A DNA stretch of 64,000 bases from Flavobacterium foetidum (GTDB lineage: Bacteria > Bacteroidota > Bacteroidia > Flavobacteriales > Flavobacteriaceae). This document shows positions 52,871-63,100 of this stretch, in pieces (within the stretch, counting starts at the first letter, position 1; the number at the start of each line of letters is the position of its first letter). The stretch covers positions 1 through 64,000 of the forward strand of contig NZ_SJTF01000020.1 in NCBI RefSeq assembly GCF_004634245.1. Direction: 5' to 3'. The notes under the pieces are model-generated. The model had not been told where the DNA came from. It searched no databases and saw only the letters and a list, made by a program, of their open reading frames with translations. A program made the translations under genes and the position numbers.

Positions 52871-54700
52871 ATGTTTAGAATATCGGCTATATTGGTACTA
52901 CTACTTTCTTTATCTTCCTGCAAATCACAGCAGAAAGTCACAAAAGAAGTTCAGATTGCTTTTATAGCCGATGCTCATTTACAGGATATTTTTGCGAAAT
53001 TCAAAGACAGCGATTATAAGGGAATTCCAAATCCAGTAACGGGCGAGTATGCCAATATCCGAACGATGAATTCGCAGTTGCATTCTACGAGAATTTTCAA
53101 TGAAAACTATTTTGCTTTTTTAGAAGCTTTAAATGATATTGTCAAAAAAGGTATCAAACAAGTAGTGCTTCCAGGCGATTTCAGTGACGATGGACAGCCT
53201 GTTCATGTACGCGGATTGCGAAAAATACTCAATGAATATTCTCAAAAGCACGGACTTTCTTTTTATGTCACTACAGGAAATCACGATGTAGTAAGGCCGT
53301 TTGCGCAAGATGCTGTTAAAACTGATTTTTTAGGTAAAGATGGAAAAGAACAAATTATCAGCAGTTCTGCAAACAACTTCAATAAAAATAAAAGCGAATT
53401 AGAACCCATCATTACAGCCGATATAAAAAATTGGGGTTACAAAGAAACCATTAATGAAATGCGTGATTTTGGTTTTTTTCCAAAGAAATCCGACTTGTAT
53501 TGGGAAACGCCTTTTTCTGATTACAATTATGAAAATTACAATTTTGAAGAAGCTAAAAAAGAATCCGTTTTAGAAAAAAGAACGTATCTAATAAAAAATA
53601 CCAATTTGTATCTTCCTGAGGCCAGTTATTTGGTGGAACCAATAAAAGGAATCTGGCTTTTGGCGATAGATGCAAATGCCTATGTTCCGAATGAAAAATT
53701 ATCTGGAGAAACCAATAATCCGCATGATTTTTCGGGAGCGAACACCGGTTACAATAACGTTCTGATTTATAAAAACCATCTTTTAAACTGGGTGAAAAAA
53801 GTTGCCGCGGAAGCGAAACAAAAAGGAAAAGTACTCATTGCTTTCAGTCATTATCCGATGGTTGATTTTAATGATGATGCTTCGCCTGAATTAAAACAGC
53901 TTTTTGGAGCAAACAAAATGCAGTTACAGCGTGTTCCGGATGAAGAAGTGGCACAGCAATTTGCAGATGCCGGAATTCAGATTCATTTTGGCGGACACAT
54001 GCACATCAACGATACAGGTGTTAGAAAATCGGCAAAGGGAAATACGCTGTTTAATATCCAGACACCATCGCTTGCTGCGTATATGCCGGCTTATAAAATA
54101 TTGACCGTTCATTCTAATACTGATTTTGAAGTGGAAACGGTTGTGATTGGCAAAGTCAATAAATTCAATAGTTTATTTCCTTTTTATGAAGAAGAATATG
54201 CTCATTTAAAAGAAGTTAAAAGCAAAGACATTTGGAATAAAGAAATTCTGAAAGCCAAAGATTATGAAGAGTTCACCAATTGGCATTTAAAAGAATTAGT
54301 GCGTTTGCGTTTTTTACCGGAAGATTTTCCAGCTGATTTTCTAAAATCAATTGTGAATCTTTCAGGAAAAGATTTATTGTTGCTGAATACGAATAAAACT
54401 GAAATTGAATCCGTTTTAAAAGCCAATTCTTTCACGATTTCTGATTTCGAATCATGGAATGGTTTTGATATGATTTTCGATTTTTACCGCTTAAAAAGTG
54501 CTGATGAATTAGCTTTTTCAAAAATTGGAAAAAATAGGTTAAAACAGTATGAACTGGTATGCAGTCAGTTAAAAAAAGCAAATGATTCCAAATTGGTTTT
54601 ATGGGCACAAATATTTCTCAAGACCATGAATGGCGAGCCTTCAGACCATTTTAAAATTGATTTGAAAAATAATAAAATCGATAATTTATCTGTTAAATAA
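52871..54700 (+). CDS. Calcineurin-type metallophosphoesterase lipoprotein
   Basis: This 609-residue protein has a lipobox (LSSCKSQ, Cys17). Metal-site motifs are all present in order: DAH (Asp34, His36), GDFSDDG, GNHDVV, FSHYPM and GGHMHIN. It has a long insertion after the first motifs, and a helical C-terminal domain (~430-609) without other motifs. It should hydrolyse a phosphomonoester or diester in the periplasm or at the surface. In this locus it could remove phosphate or a phospho-substituent from an inositol- or mannose-phosphate glycan; that is inferred from context. Confidence 0.88.
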   Translation: MFRISAILVLLLSLSSCKSQQKVTKEVQIAFIADAHLQDIFAKFKDSDYKGIPNPVTGEYANIRTMNSQLHSTRIFNENYFAFLEALNDIVKKGIKQVVLPGDFSDDGQPVHVRGLRKILNEYSQKHGLSFYVTTGNHDVVRPFAQDAVKTDFLGKDGKEQIISSSANNFNKNKSELEPIITADIKNWGYKETINEMRDFGFFPKKSDLYWETPFSDYNYENYNFEEAKKESVLEKRTYLIKNTNLYLPEASYLVEPIKGIWLLAIDANAYVPNEKLSGETNNPHDFSGANTGYNNVLIYKNHLLNWVKKVAAEAKQKGKVLIAFSHYPMVDFNDDASPELKQLFGANKMQLQRVPDEEVAQQFADAGIQIHFGGHMHINDTGVRKSAKGNTLFNIQTPSLAAYMPAYKILTVHSNTDFEVETVVIGKVNKFNSLFPFYEEEYAHLKEVKSKDIWNKEILKAKDYEEFTNWHLKELVRLRFLPEDFPADFLKSIVNLSGKDLLLLNTNKTEIESVLKANSFTISDFESWNGFDMIFDFYRLKSADELAFSKIGKNRLKQYELVCSQLKKANDSKLVLWAQIFLKTMNGEPSDHFKIDLKNNKIDNLSVK

Positions 54701-54752
54701 TTTTGATATTTATTGAATCAAAAAGATTAAATTGCATTTATAATTTATTTCC

Positions 54753-57700
54753 ATGAGCCAAAAATCCTTTATAGTATTCTTGTTATTTTCCGTATTTTAT
54801 AATTCGTATGCACAGAATATAAAATTTACGCATTATAATGACAATAATGGCTTGTCTCATAATTCGGTACGTCATATTGTGCAGGACAAAAAAGGTTTCA
54901 TGTGGTTTGGGACGTTTTCAGGATTAAACCGTTTTGATGGGTATCAGTTCAAAAACTACATGAGTTCTACGCCTGGAAAAAATAAATTATATAATGATGA
55001 CATTACGGCTTTAGAATTAGATGAAAGTTCTAATAATTTATGGATAGGAACCCGAAAAGGATTAACCCTTTTCAAAATGGATACCCATGTTTTTACCACT
55101 TTTTTTCACAAAAAAAACGACCCCAACAGCTTGCCCGATGATGAAGTACGAGCAGTTTATGCGGATAAATTTAATAGAGTTTGGGTTGGAACTAAAACCA
55201 AAGGGGTTTATTTGTTTTCTTTAAAAGAAAATCGGTTCGACAAAATTCCATTGAAAGGTTTTGATTACGTCAAAGAAATTTTTGAAGACAAACAAGGCAA
55301 TGTTTGGATTGGAAGTTATGAAAAAGTGGGTGTCGCCAAAATTACCATGGACGCAAAAGGCGCGATTGTAAAGATTAATACCTATACACTTTCTGTTCCA
55401 AACTCAAACATTAAAAATCCGTATCTTAATTTTATTTACGAAGACGCCAAATCGGATATTTTTCTTGGTACGCGCGAAGGATTGTATAAACTAGATAAAG
55501 CCAGAAACCAATTTGTCAATTTATATATCGACAACAAGCAGGTTAGAGGTGCTTTGGGGCCTTATTTTCTATCGGTTGCAAAAGCTCCAGACGGAAAATA
55601 TTGGGTTGGAACTTTAGGAGGATTGCTGGTTTGCGACCAATTAGAAGACATTCAAAGCGGCAATTACAAATGGTATTACTCAATTTTGTCTGATGATACT
55701 TCGCTTGTCGATAATTTAATCGCCTCGCTATATTTTGATAAATCTGGAGTTTTATGGATTGGAACTGAAGACGGTTTAGACAAATACGACCCGTATGAAA
55801 ATCAGTTTACTTTAAACAAGGATATTTCACGTTCTATTGGTAATCAAGCTCCTAGAATCCGCGGTTTTGCCAAGACTTATGACGAAAAAGTAATTGTGGC
55901 GACCTACCATAACGGACTTTATCTTTCGAATATAAAAGGCTCAACTCCTTTACACAACACAGGAAAAGATATTGCCAGTATTTATTCTGATGACGGAAGA
56001 ATTTTCTATTGTGGTCTTTGGGATGGAAACATTTTGGTCTACAATTACATGACCAATTCTTCCAGAGAAATAAAGGCAGGATTCGAAAAATCGCCTGTTT
56101 TTGCTTTTCGAAAAATTGCAGCAGACAAAATGATTGTAGGTTCTTTTGGAGAAGGCGCTGTAATTCTGAACACCAATACTTTACAGGTCGAAAATTCGAG
56201 TAAACTTTTGCCAGATTTTCAGATTAATGCTATCGAAAGAGATGCTAAAAACAACGTTTGGTTTGCTACAGAAACCGGAGTGGTGAAATACAATATCAAT
56301 TCGGGTAAAATAGAAACGTATTCGTCACTTTTTATCAAAGAAAAAGGAGTGCCTCATGATGAAAATGTGAGTGATGTTTTGGTCGATGTAAAAGGAAAAA
56401 TATGGGCTTCAACACGTTTTGGATTGTGTTTATACAATCCGAAAAAGAATGAATTTGAGCCTGTCAAAAATCTCAAAGAACTTTCAGGAAAATGGATTAC
56501 CGATATATTATCTGATGCCAACGGAAATCTTTGGCTCAACATCAATAACAATAATATTGCTTTCGTAAAATCTAATTTAAAAGACATCAGCATCTACCAC
56601 GTAAACAGTGGCAATAGATTGGATGTTTTCAGTTCGAGCGGTTTTTTCTATTTTAACAATTCGAATATTTTCCTTGGCGGTAAAAACGGAATCATTTCTT
56701 TTTCGCCACCCACAATGAAACGAAATAAATGGTCGCCAATTCCTGTTGTTTCTGAGTTTAAAATCCAGAACGAGGAAGTTTTTCCTGAAATGGAAATTAA
56801 TGGAGAAATTCCGCTTTTAAAAGACCTGAATTATGGGAATGAAGTAGAATTAAGTCATAAAAACCGAAATTTCTCGCTGCAGTTTTCGGCTCCTTCATTC
56901 GCAAATGAAAAATTGAACAGGTTTCAATATATGCTGGAAGGTTTTGATAAACATTGGATTACAGCTAATAGCACTTCGAGAACAGTTCAATATACCAACC
57001 TTTATCCAGGCAATTATGTTTTCAAAATCAGAGCGAGCAACAGCGATGGATATTGGAGCAAAACGGTTTCGTATAAAATAAAAATTCTGCCTCCGTTCTG
57101 GCTGACTCCAACATCATTTTTACTGTTTTTTGCCATTTTGTTTGGGATTTTCTATTTCATTAGAAAAGAAATCAAAAACCGAATTCGCTTAAAACAAGAA
57201 CTGCTTACCGAAAAAGTAAACAGGGAACACGACATCAAACTGAACAACGAAAAACTGCGTTTCTTCACCAATATTTCGCATGAATTGAGAACACCGTTAA
57301 CATTGATTTTAGGTCCAGCCAAACAGCTTTTAGAAGAAAACAGCAACGCGACAGATTATGAAAAGAGTCGTTACAACTTAATTTATCAGAATGCTAGCAG
57401 ATTATTGAATCTGGTAAATCAGGTTTTGGATTTTAGAAAAGCGCAGTCTGGCGAGTTAAAGCTGAAAGTGACCCAGACCGATATTCTTTCTTATTCTAAA
57501 AATATCTTTGATTCCTTTAAGGAAATGGCTTATAACAAAAAGATTAAGCTCAATTTTATTACCGAAGATGAAGAAATAAACGGCTGGCTGGATAATGATA
57601 AATACGATAAGATTTTGTACAACCTTTTATCGAACGCTTTAAAATTTACCAACAAAAACGGAAACGTAGATTTGTCTGTACGACTTAAAGACACAGTTGA

Positions 57701-58787
57701 GGATATTCTCGTAATCGAAGTTACCGATGACGGAATCGGAATTCCCTTAAAAAGCCTAGAGAAGATTTTCAAACGTTTTTATCAAGCCAGCAACAGCAAA
57801 GCCAATAATACAGGTTCGGGTATCGGTCTGTCTTTGGTGAAATCTTTGGTTGCTATTCATAAAGGAACGATTTCAGTAGAAAGTACTCAAGGAAAAGGAA
57901 GTACATTTAGAGTTGAAATTCCGATTGACCGCGCTTCGTATGTGAATAAGGAAGTATTCGAATATGCTATCAAAAATGATAATCTGAGTATGCTGATTCC
58001 AGAAAAAGCGGCGAAAAAAATCATTCAGAATACCGATTTAAAAGAAAAAATTCTAGTAATCGAAGACAATAACGAACTTAGAAAATATCTGGTAGATTAT
58101 TTGTCTGATTATTACAAGGTTTATGAAGCAGAAAATGGACAAGAAGGCCTAAAAATCTGCAGACAAATAAAACCAATCTTATGCGTTACCGATGTGATGA
58201 TGCCAGTAATGGACGGATTGGAATTCTGTCGTGAACTTAAAAATGACGAATTCATTAGTCATATTCCAGTCATAATGCTGACTGCTCTTTCTGAAAATAT
58301 GGATAAAGTAAAAGGTTACGACACAGGAGCAGATGGTTATTTGGTCAAACCTTTTGAGCCTTTATTGCTTAAAACGGTGATAGAAAATATGGTTAAATCA
58401 AGATTAGAACTGAAACAGAAATTCTCTGGCGAAGTGGAAAGTAAAGTAAGCATGCTGACACATTCTCCAATCGATGAGGAGTTCATGGAAAAAGTAACGA
58501 ATCTAATCAACGATAATTTAAGTGAAGTCGATCTTTCTACTGACTTTCTATGTGATAAACTGGGAGTGAGTTCTTCAAAATTATATAGAAAAATCAAAGA
58601 ATTAACGGATTTGGCTCCAAATGAATTCATCAGAACAATTCGATTGAAAAAATCTGCAGAATTGCTTAAAACGAAGAAATACAATGTTTCGGAAGTGACG
58701 AATTTAGTAGGGTTTAATGATCCGTTGTATTTCAGCCGTTGTTTTAAAAAGCAGTTTGGTTTTCCGCCTAGTAAAATTATTAACTAG
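54753..58787 (+). CDS. Hybrid two-component system regulator (HTCS)
   Basis: The protein has 1344 residues. A signal peptide (NSYAQ) leads to a periplasmic sensor of two seven-bladed propellers made of Reg_prop repeats (~25-690, for example GFMWFGTFSGLNRFDG, NVWFATETGVVKYNI) and a Y_Y_Y domain (~715-785, FSLQFSAPSFANEKLNRFQY). One TM helix (~785-805) is followed by HisKA with His843 (NISHELRTP), HATPase, receiver with phospho-accepting Asp1147 (VTDVMMPVMDG), and a C-terminal AraC-type HTH (~1240-1344). It should sense an oligosaccharide and activate the locus. A matched operator lies before three genes of the locus. Confidence 0.97.
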   Translation: MSQKSFIVFLLFSVFYNSYAQNIKFTHYNDNNGLSHNSVRHIVQDKKGFMWFGTFSGLNRFDGYQFKNYMSSTPGKNKLYNDDITALELDESSNNLWIGTRKGLTLFKMDTHVFTTFFHKKNDPNSLPDDEVRAVYADKFNRVWVGTKTKGVYLFSLKENRFDKIPLKGFDYVKEIFEDKQGNVWIGSYEKVGVAKITMDAKGAIVKINTYTLSVPNSNIKNPYLNFIYEDAKSDIFLGTREGLYKLDKARNQFVNLYIDNKQVRGALGPYFLSVAKAPDGKYWVGTLGGLLVCDQLEDIQSGNYKWYYSILSDDTSLVDNLIASLYFDKSGVLWIGTEDGLDKYDPYENQFTLNKDISRSIGNQAPRIRGFAKTYDEKVIVATYHNGLYLSNIKGSTPLHNTGKDIASIYSDDGRIFYCGLWDGNILVYNYMTNSSREIKAGFEKSPVFAFRKIAADKMIVGSFGEGAVILNTNTLQVENSSKLLPDFQINAIERDAKNNVWFATETGVVKYNINSGKIETYSSLFIKEKGVPHDENVSDVLVDVKGKIWASTRFGLCLYNPKKNEFEPVKNLKELSGKWITDILSDANGNLWLNINNNNIAFVKSNLKDISIYHVNSGNRLDVFSSSGFFYFNNSNIFLGGKNGIISFSPPTMKRNKWSPIPVVSEFKIQNEEVFPEMEINGEIPLLKDLNYGNEVELSHKNRNFSLQFSAPSFANEKLNRFQYMLEGFDKHWITANSTSRTVQYTNLYPGNYVFKIRASNSDGYWSKTVSYKIKILPPFWLTPTSFLLFFAILFGIFYFIRKEIKNRIRLKQELLTEKVNREHDIKLNNEKLRFFTNISHELRTPLTLILGPAKQLLEENSNATDYEKSRYNLIYQNASRLLNLVNQVLDFRKAQSGELKLKVTQTDILSYSKNIFDSFKEMAYNKKIKLNFITEDEEINGWLDNDKYDKILYNLLSNALKFTNKNGNVDLSVRLKDTVEDILVIEVTDDGIGIPLKSLEKIFKRFYQASNSKANNTGSGIGLSLVKSLVAIHKGTISVESTQGKGSTFRVEIPIDRASYVNKEVFEYAIKNDNLSMLIPEKAAKKIIQNTDLKEKILVIEDNNELRKYLVDYLSDYYKVYEAENGQEGLKICRQIKPILCVTDVMMPVMDGLEFCRELKNDEFISHIPVIMLTALSENMDKVKGYDTGADGYLVKPFEPLLLKTVIENMVKSRLELKQKFSGEVESKVSMLTHSPIDEEFMEKVTNLINDNLSEVDLSTDFLCDKLGVSSSKLYRKIKELTDLAPNEFIRTIRLKKSAELLKTKKYNVSEVTNLVGFNDPLYFSRCFKKQFGFPPSKIIN

Positions 58788-58808
58788 AAACTTATTTATA
58801 ATGCTGTT

Positions 58809-58847
58809 AATCTTTGTCAAAGTTTTAAACTCTGACAAAGATTTTTT
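58809..58847 (+). terminator. Terminator of the HTCS gene
   Basis: AATCTTTGTCA pairs with TGACAAAGATT across a 13 nt loop, followed by T residues. Confidence 0.85.
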
Positions 58848-58855
58848 GCTTGTAG

Positions 58856-58963
58856 TTTGTCATTTCGACCGAAGGGAGAAATCACACAAGAAATTCCGTA
58901 AAGTTAATATCCAATCTTTGTAGATTCCCGCGTGTGATTTCTCCCTTCGGTCGAAATGACAAA
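58856..58963. repeat. 108 bp element with perfect 32 bp inverted repeats
   Basis: The arms at 58856-58887 and 58932-58963 are exact reverse complements (start TTTGTCATTTCGACCG; the right arm ends CGGTCGAAATGACAAA). The spacer is 44 bp. It resembles dispersed palindromic elements of other Bacteroidetes. It lies between the HTCS terminator and the inositol oxygenase promoter. Confidence 0.9.
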
Positions 58964-59004
58964 AAAAGCAATTAAATATATAAAAATCCTACAATAATCA
59001 AATT

Positions 59005-59061
59005 TATCCATGTTTTTGATGTATTAATCCATTTTGAACAGAGCATGTAATTCTATTTTTG
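59005..59061 (+). promoter_or_regulatory. Candidate HTCS operator and promoter of the inositol oxygenase gene
   Basis: TATCCAT (59005-59011) and AATCCAT (59026-59032) are 21 bp apart with TTTTTGA between them. TTG at 59034-59036 and TATTTTTG at 59054-59061 give a -33/-7 pair. The -7 box starts 22 nt after the second half-site, identical spacing to the GH89 and susC promoters. Confidence 0.75.
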
Positions 59062-59088
59062 TGTTGTAACTTTTAACTATTAACCATT

Positions 59089-59976
59089 ATGAAAAAGCAT
59101 ATAGACACAGACAATCCGTTGAAAAATTTAGATGAGTGGGAAGATGATTTGTTAATGCGATATCCCGATCCTTCTGAAGAAAATGAAGAGGTAAAAGAAA
59201 AGCAGAAAGAAGAATTCAGAAATTATGTCGATTCGGAGAGAGTAGAAACGGTTAAGGAATTTTACAGAATTAACCATACTTATCAAACTTATGACTTCGT
59301 ATGCAGTAAAGAACAAGAATTTCTGCAATTTAATAGAAAAGAAATGTCAATCTGGGAAGCTGTTGAGTTTTTAAACACACTTGTAGACGACAGTGACCCA
59401 GATATTGACTTAGATCAGACACAACACCTTTTACAGACTTCAGAAGCCATTCGTGCCGACGGTCATCCGGATTGGTTTGTACTGACAGGTTTTATTCACG
59501 ATTTAGGCAAAGTTTTATGTTTGTTTGGAGAACCGCAATGGGCTGTGGTTGGAGATACGTTTCCGGTTGGCTGTGCGTATTCGGATAAAATTGTGTATTC
59601 AGAATTCTTTAAAGAAAATCCGGATTATACTGATGAGAGATTCAATACCAAATTAGGAATCTACACTCAAAACTGCGGACTGGATAAGGTAAAAATGAGC
59701 TGGGGTCACGACGAATATCTGTATCAGATTATGAAAGATTATCTGCCAGATCCGGCCTTATATATGATTCGTTACCATTCATTTTATTCACAGCATAAAG
59801 AAAATGCTTATGCTCATTTAATGAATGAAAAAGATATCGAAATGTTTGACTGGGTAAGAAAGTTCAATCCATATGATTTGTACACCAAAGCGCCGGTTAA
59901 ACCAGATGTACAAGCATTGCTTCCTTATTATAAAGAATTAGTTGCTAAATATTTGCCAGAAAAATTGAAGTTTTAA
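59089..59976 (+). CDS. myo-Inositol oxygenase (MIOX)
   Basis: This 295-residue cytosolic protein (no signal) has all six di-iron ligands of MIOX: His113 (QTQHLLQ), His137-Asp138 (FIHDLGK), His207 (WGHDEY), His230 (RYHSFY) and Asp263 (NPYDLYTK). The spacing matches the human enzyme. It opens myo-inositol with O2 to D-glucuronate, a non-classical inositol route in bacteria. It is preceded by the shared operator, so it is co-regulated with the GH89 and SusC genes. Its presence suggests that inositol is released from the imported glycan. GH2 follows. Confidence 0.93.
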   Translation: MKKHIDTDNPLKNLDEWEDDLLMRYPDPSEENEEVKEKQKEEFRNYVDSERVETVKEFYRINHTYQTYDFVCSKEQEFLQFNRKEMSIWEAVEFLNTLVDDSDPDIDLDQTQHLLQTSEAIRADGHPDWFVLTGFIHDLGKVLCLFGEPQWAVVGDTFPVGCAYSDKIVYSEFFKENPDYTDERFNTKLGIYTQNCGLDKVKMSWGHDEYLYQIMKDYLPDPALYMIRYHSFYSQHKENAYAHLMNEKDIEMFDWVRKFNPYDLYTKAPVKPDVQALLPYYKELVAKYLPEKLKF

Positions 59977-59986
59977 AAAGTATATA

Positions 59987-60119
59987 AACACATAGAAACA
60001 TAGATTTTTTTGAGTGTAAGAGTATTAATTAAAAGAAACTAGTTTCCCACACATAGCTATGTTTTTTGTAATAAATGAAATGCCTTTTTATACAAAGAAA
60101 AACTATGTTCCTATGTGTT
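59987..60119 (+). repeat. 133 bp core palindromic element, copy 4
   Basis: It is bounded by AACACATAG and CTATGTGTT, with GAAACTAGTTTC and CATAGCTATG inside. It is the same core as copies at 2817, 31418 and 48483, but without the outer AACCCGTTGGGTG termini, and no target duplication is evident. It fills most of the gap between the inositol oxygenase and the beta-galactosidase genes. Confidence 0.85.
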
Positions 60120-60155
60120 TAAAAAAACATCATCTAGCTATCTAAAACCAAAATA

Positions 60156-63100
60156 ATGCAGAAAACCAAAATATTTTTTATAAGCCTTTTACTGTTTTTC
60201 TCGGTGGGTATTTCGGCTCAGGAAAAAGACCGTAACGATTGGGAAAATCCTCAGGTATTTCAAATTAACAGAGAACCGGCTCGTGCCGCTTTTCTTCCTT
60301 ATGCAGATGAAACTTCTGCCATAATGGATAAATATGAAAATTCACCTTGGTATTTTTCTTTAAACGGAACGTGGAAATTTTCCTGGTCACCAACGCCAGA
60401 TGAGCGCCCAAAAGATTTTTACAAGACAGATTTCAGTACGTTGCATTGGAAAGACCTTCAGGTGCCTTCCAATTGGGAATTGAACGGATATGGTGTGCCC
60501 ATTTATACCAATATTACGTATCCGTTTGAGAAAAATCCGCCCTTTATTAATCATTGGGATAATCCTGTAGGGTCTTATAAAAAAGATTTTGTACTGCCTG
60601 AAAATTGGAAAAACCGACATGTTTTTCTACATTTTGAAGCAGGAACCTCGGCTATGTACATTTGGGTAAACGGCGAAAAAGTGGGTTATACTGAAAATAC
60701 TAAAAGTCCGGCTGAATTTGATATTTCTAAATACTTAAAACCTGGAAAAAACAATCTGGCTGTAGAAGTGTACAGATGGAGTGACGGTTCGTATCTGGAA
60801 GATCAGGACATGTGGAGACTTTCCGGAATTGACAGAAATGTTTATTTGTATAGTACCGAGAATGTTCGTATTTCAGATTTCTTTGCAAAACCGGATTTAG
60901 ATGCGAAGTATAAAAACGGAAGTTTAAATGTTGATGTGAGTCTAAAAAATCTGACTTCAAAAGCGGTAAACAATCAAAAGCTAGTGGCAAAATTGGTAGA
61001 TGCTTCTGGTAAAAACGTTTTTAGCAAAGAATTCAATGTCAATTTTGAAGCTTCTAAAATTCAGAACATTAATTTTTCTCAGTCTGTTTCAAGTCCGAAA
61101 TTATGGAGCAGTGAAACTCCGAATTTATACACATTACTACTGACTTTAAAAAATCAAAAAGGAGAAATTGTAGAAACGGTTGGAACTCAAATCGGATTTA
61201 GAAAAGTAGAATTAAAAGGCGGACAGTTATTGGTAAATGGTGTCCGATTGATGGTGCATGGCGTAAACATTCACGAGCATAATCCAGTAACCGGACATTA
61301 TCAAGATGAAGCTACGATGATGAAAGACATCAAAATGATGAAACAGTTGAATATTAATTCGGTTCGTTGCAGTCATTATCCGAACAATATTTTATGGGTA
61401 AAGCTATGTAATAAGTATGGTTTGTTTTTGGTGGATGAAGCCAATATCGAAAGCCACGGAATGGGAGTAGAGGGACAGCCTTTAATGTGGATGAATCCAA
61501 AAACGAATCCAGGCCACCTTCCGGAATGGAGAGAAGCTCATTTAGACCGAATTTACAGTTTGGTAGAAAGAGATAAAAATATGCCATCGGTAATTATTTG
61601 GTCATTAGGAAATGAAAGTGCCAATGGACCAGTATTTCATGAAGCGTATAAATGGATTAAAAAGAGAGACAATTCTCGTTTGGTTCAGTTTGAACAGGCT
61701 AAAGAAAATGAAAATACCGATATCGTCTGCCCAATGTACCCAACTATCGAATACATGAAGGAATATGCGGGAAGAAAAGAAGTGACTCGCCCATATATCA
61801 TGTGTGAGTATTCGCATGCGATGGGCAACAGCAGTGGTAATTTTCAGGAATATTGGGATATTATTCGCGGAAGCAAAAATATGCAGGGCGGATTTATCTG
61901 GGATTGGGTTGATCAAGGATTTGAAAGAACTGATGAAGCGGGTAGAAAATACTGGGCTTACGGAGGCGATATGGGAAGTCAGAATTATCTAAACGATGAA
62001 AATTTCTGCCATAACGGATTAGTTTATGCTGATAGAACACCGCATCCTGGAGCTTTTGAAGTGAAGAAAGTCTATCAAGATATTTTATTCAAAGCAGTAG
62101 ATATCAAAAATGCTGTAATCGAAATTAATAATGATTTCGGATTTACTAATTTGAATAAATACAACTTTAGATATGAAGTTCTGGAAAATGGAAAAGTAAT
62201 CAAAGAAGGAACAATCAATGTTGTTTTGAATCCAAAAACAAAAAAACAGTTTAAGCTTGATTTACCAAAAATAGAATCAAAAGAAGGAACAGAATATTTA
62301 TTGAACGTTTTTGCCAACACAAAAGAAGGTTCAGAATTATTGCCTAAAAACTTTGAAATTGCCAAAGAACAATTTGTAATTGAAGACAGTAAATATTTCG
62401 AAAAATCTGAAAAAGAAAGTAATGCAAAAGTTCAGGAAGAAAAAGATCATTTTGTGTTGACTTCAGAGAATGTTACGGTTAAAATCAGTAAAGCGACCGG
62501 ATTGATTTCATATTACAGTTTAAAAGGCGAAGAATATTTCAAACAATATCCGGAACCAAATTTTTGGAGAGCACCAACCGATAATGACATTGGAAATAAA
62601 ATGCAGATTAGAACTAATGTTTGGAGAACAGCTGGGAAAAATACTTCGTTGGAAAGCATTCAGCAAACCGAAGAAAATGGCAAAAAATATATCATTTCAA
62701 AATTAAAACTAAATGATGTTGCTTCTGATTATATTATCAAATATGCATTAGGAAATAATGGAGATTTAGAAATACAGGTTACTTATAAAAAAGGGGCAAA
62801 TCCGGTTCCGGAATTACCGCGTTTCGGAATGATTTTTACTTTAAAAAACACTTTAGAAAATCTGGATTATTACGGAAGAGGTCCTTTAGAAAATTATCCG
62901 GACAGAAAAACAGCATCCTTCAAAGGAATTTATACTAGCAAAGTTGCAGACCAATATGTGCCTTATACACGCCCACAAGAAAATGGATACAAGACCGATA
63001 TACGCTGGTTCAAACTGTCAAGCAATTCAGGAAATGGCTTGGAAATAAAAGGTCTGCAACCTTTAGGTATAAGTACTTTGAATAATTACCCGAGTGATTT

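Noticed and set aside
58717..58923. Frame through the end of the HTCS gene and the 32 bp palindrome
   Set aside because: It overlaps the HTCS C-terminus in another frame and crosses a terminator and a repeat; not a gene.
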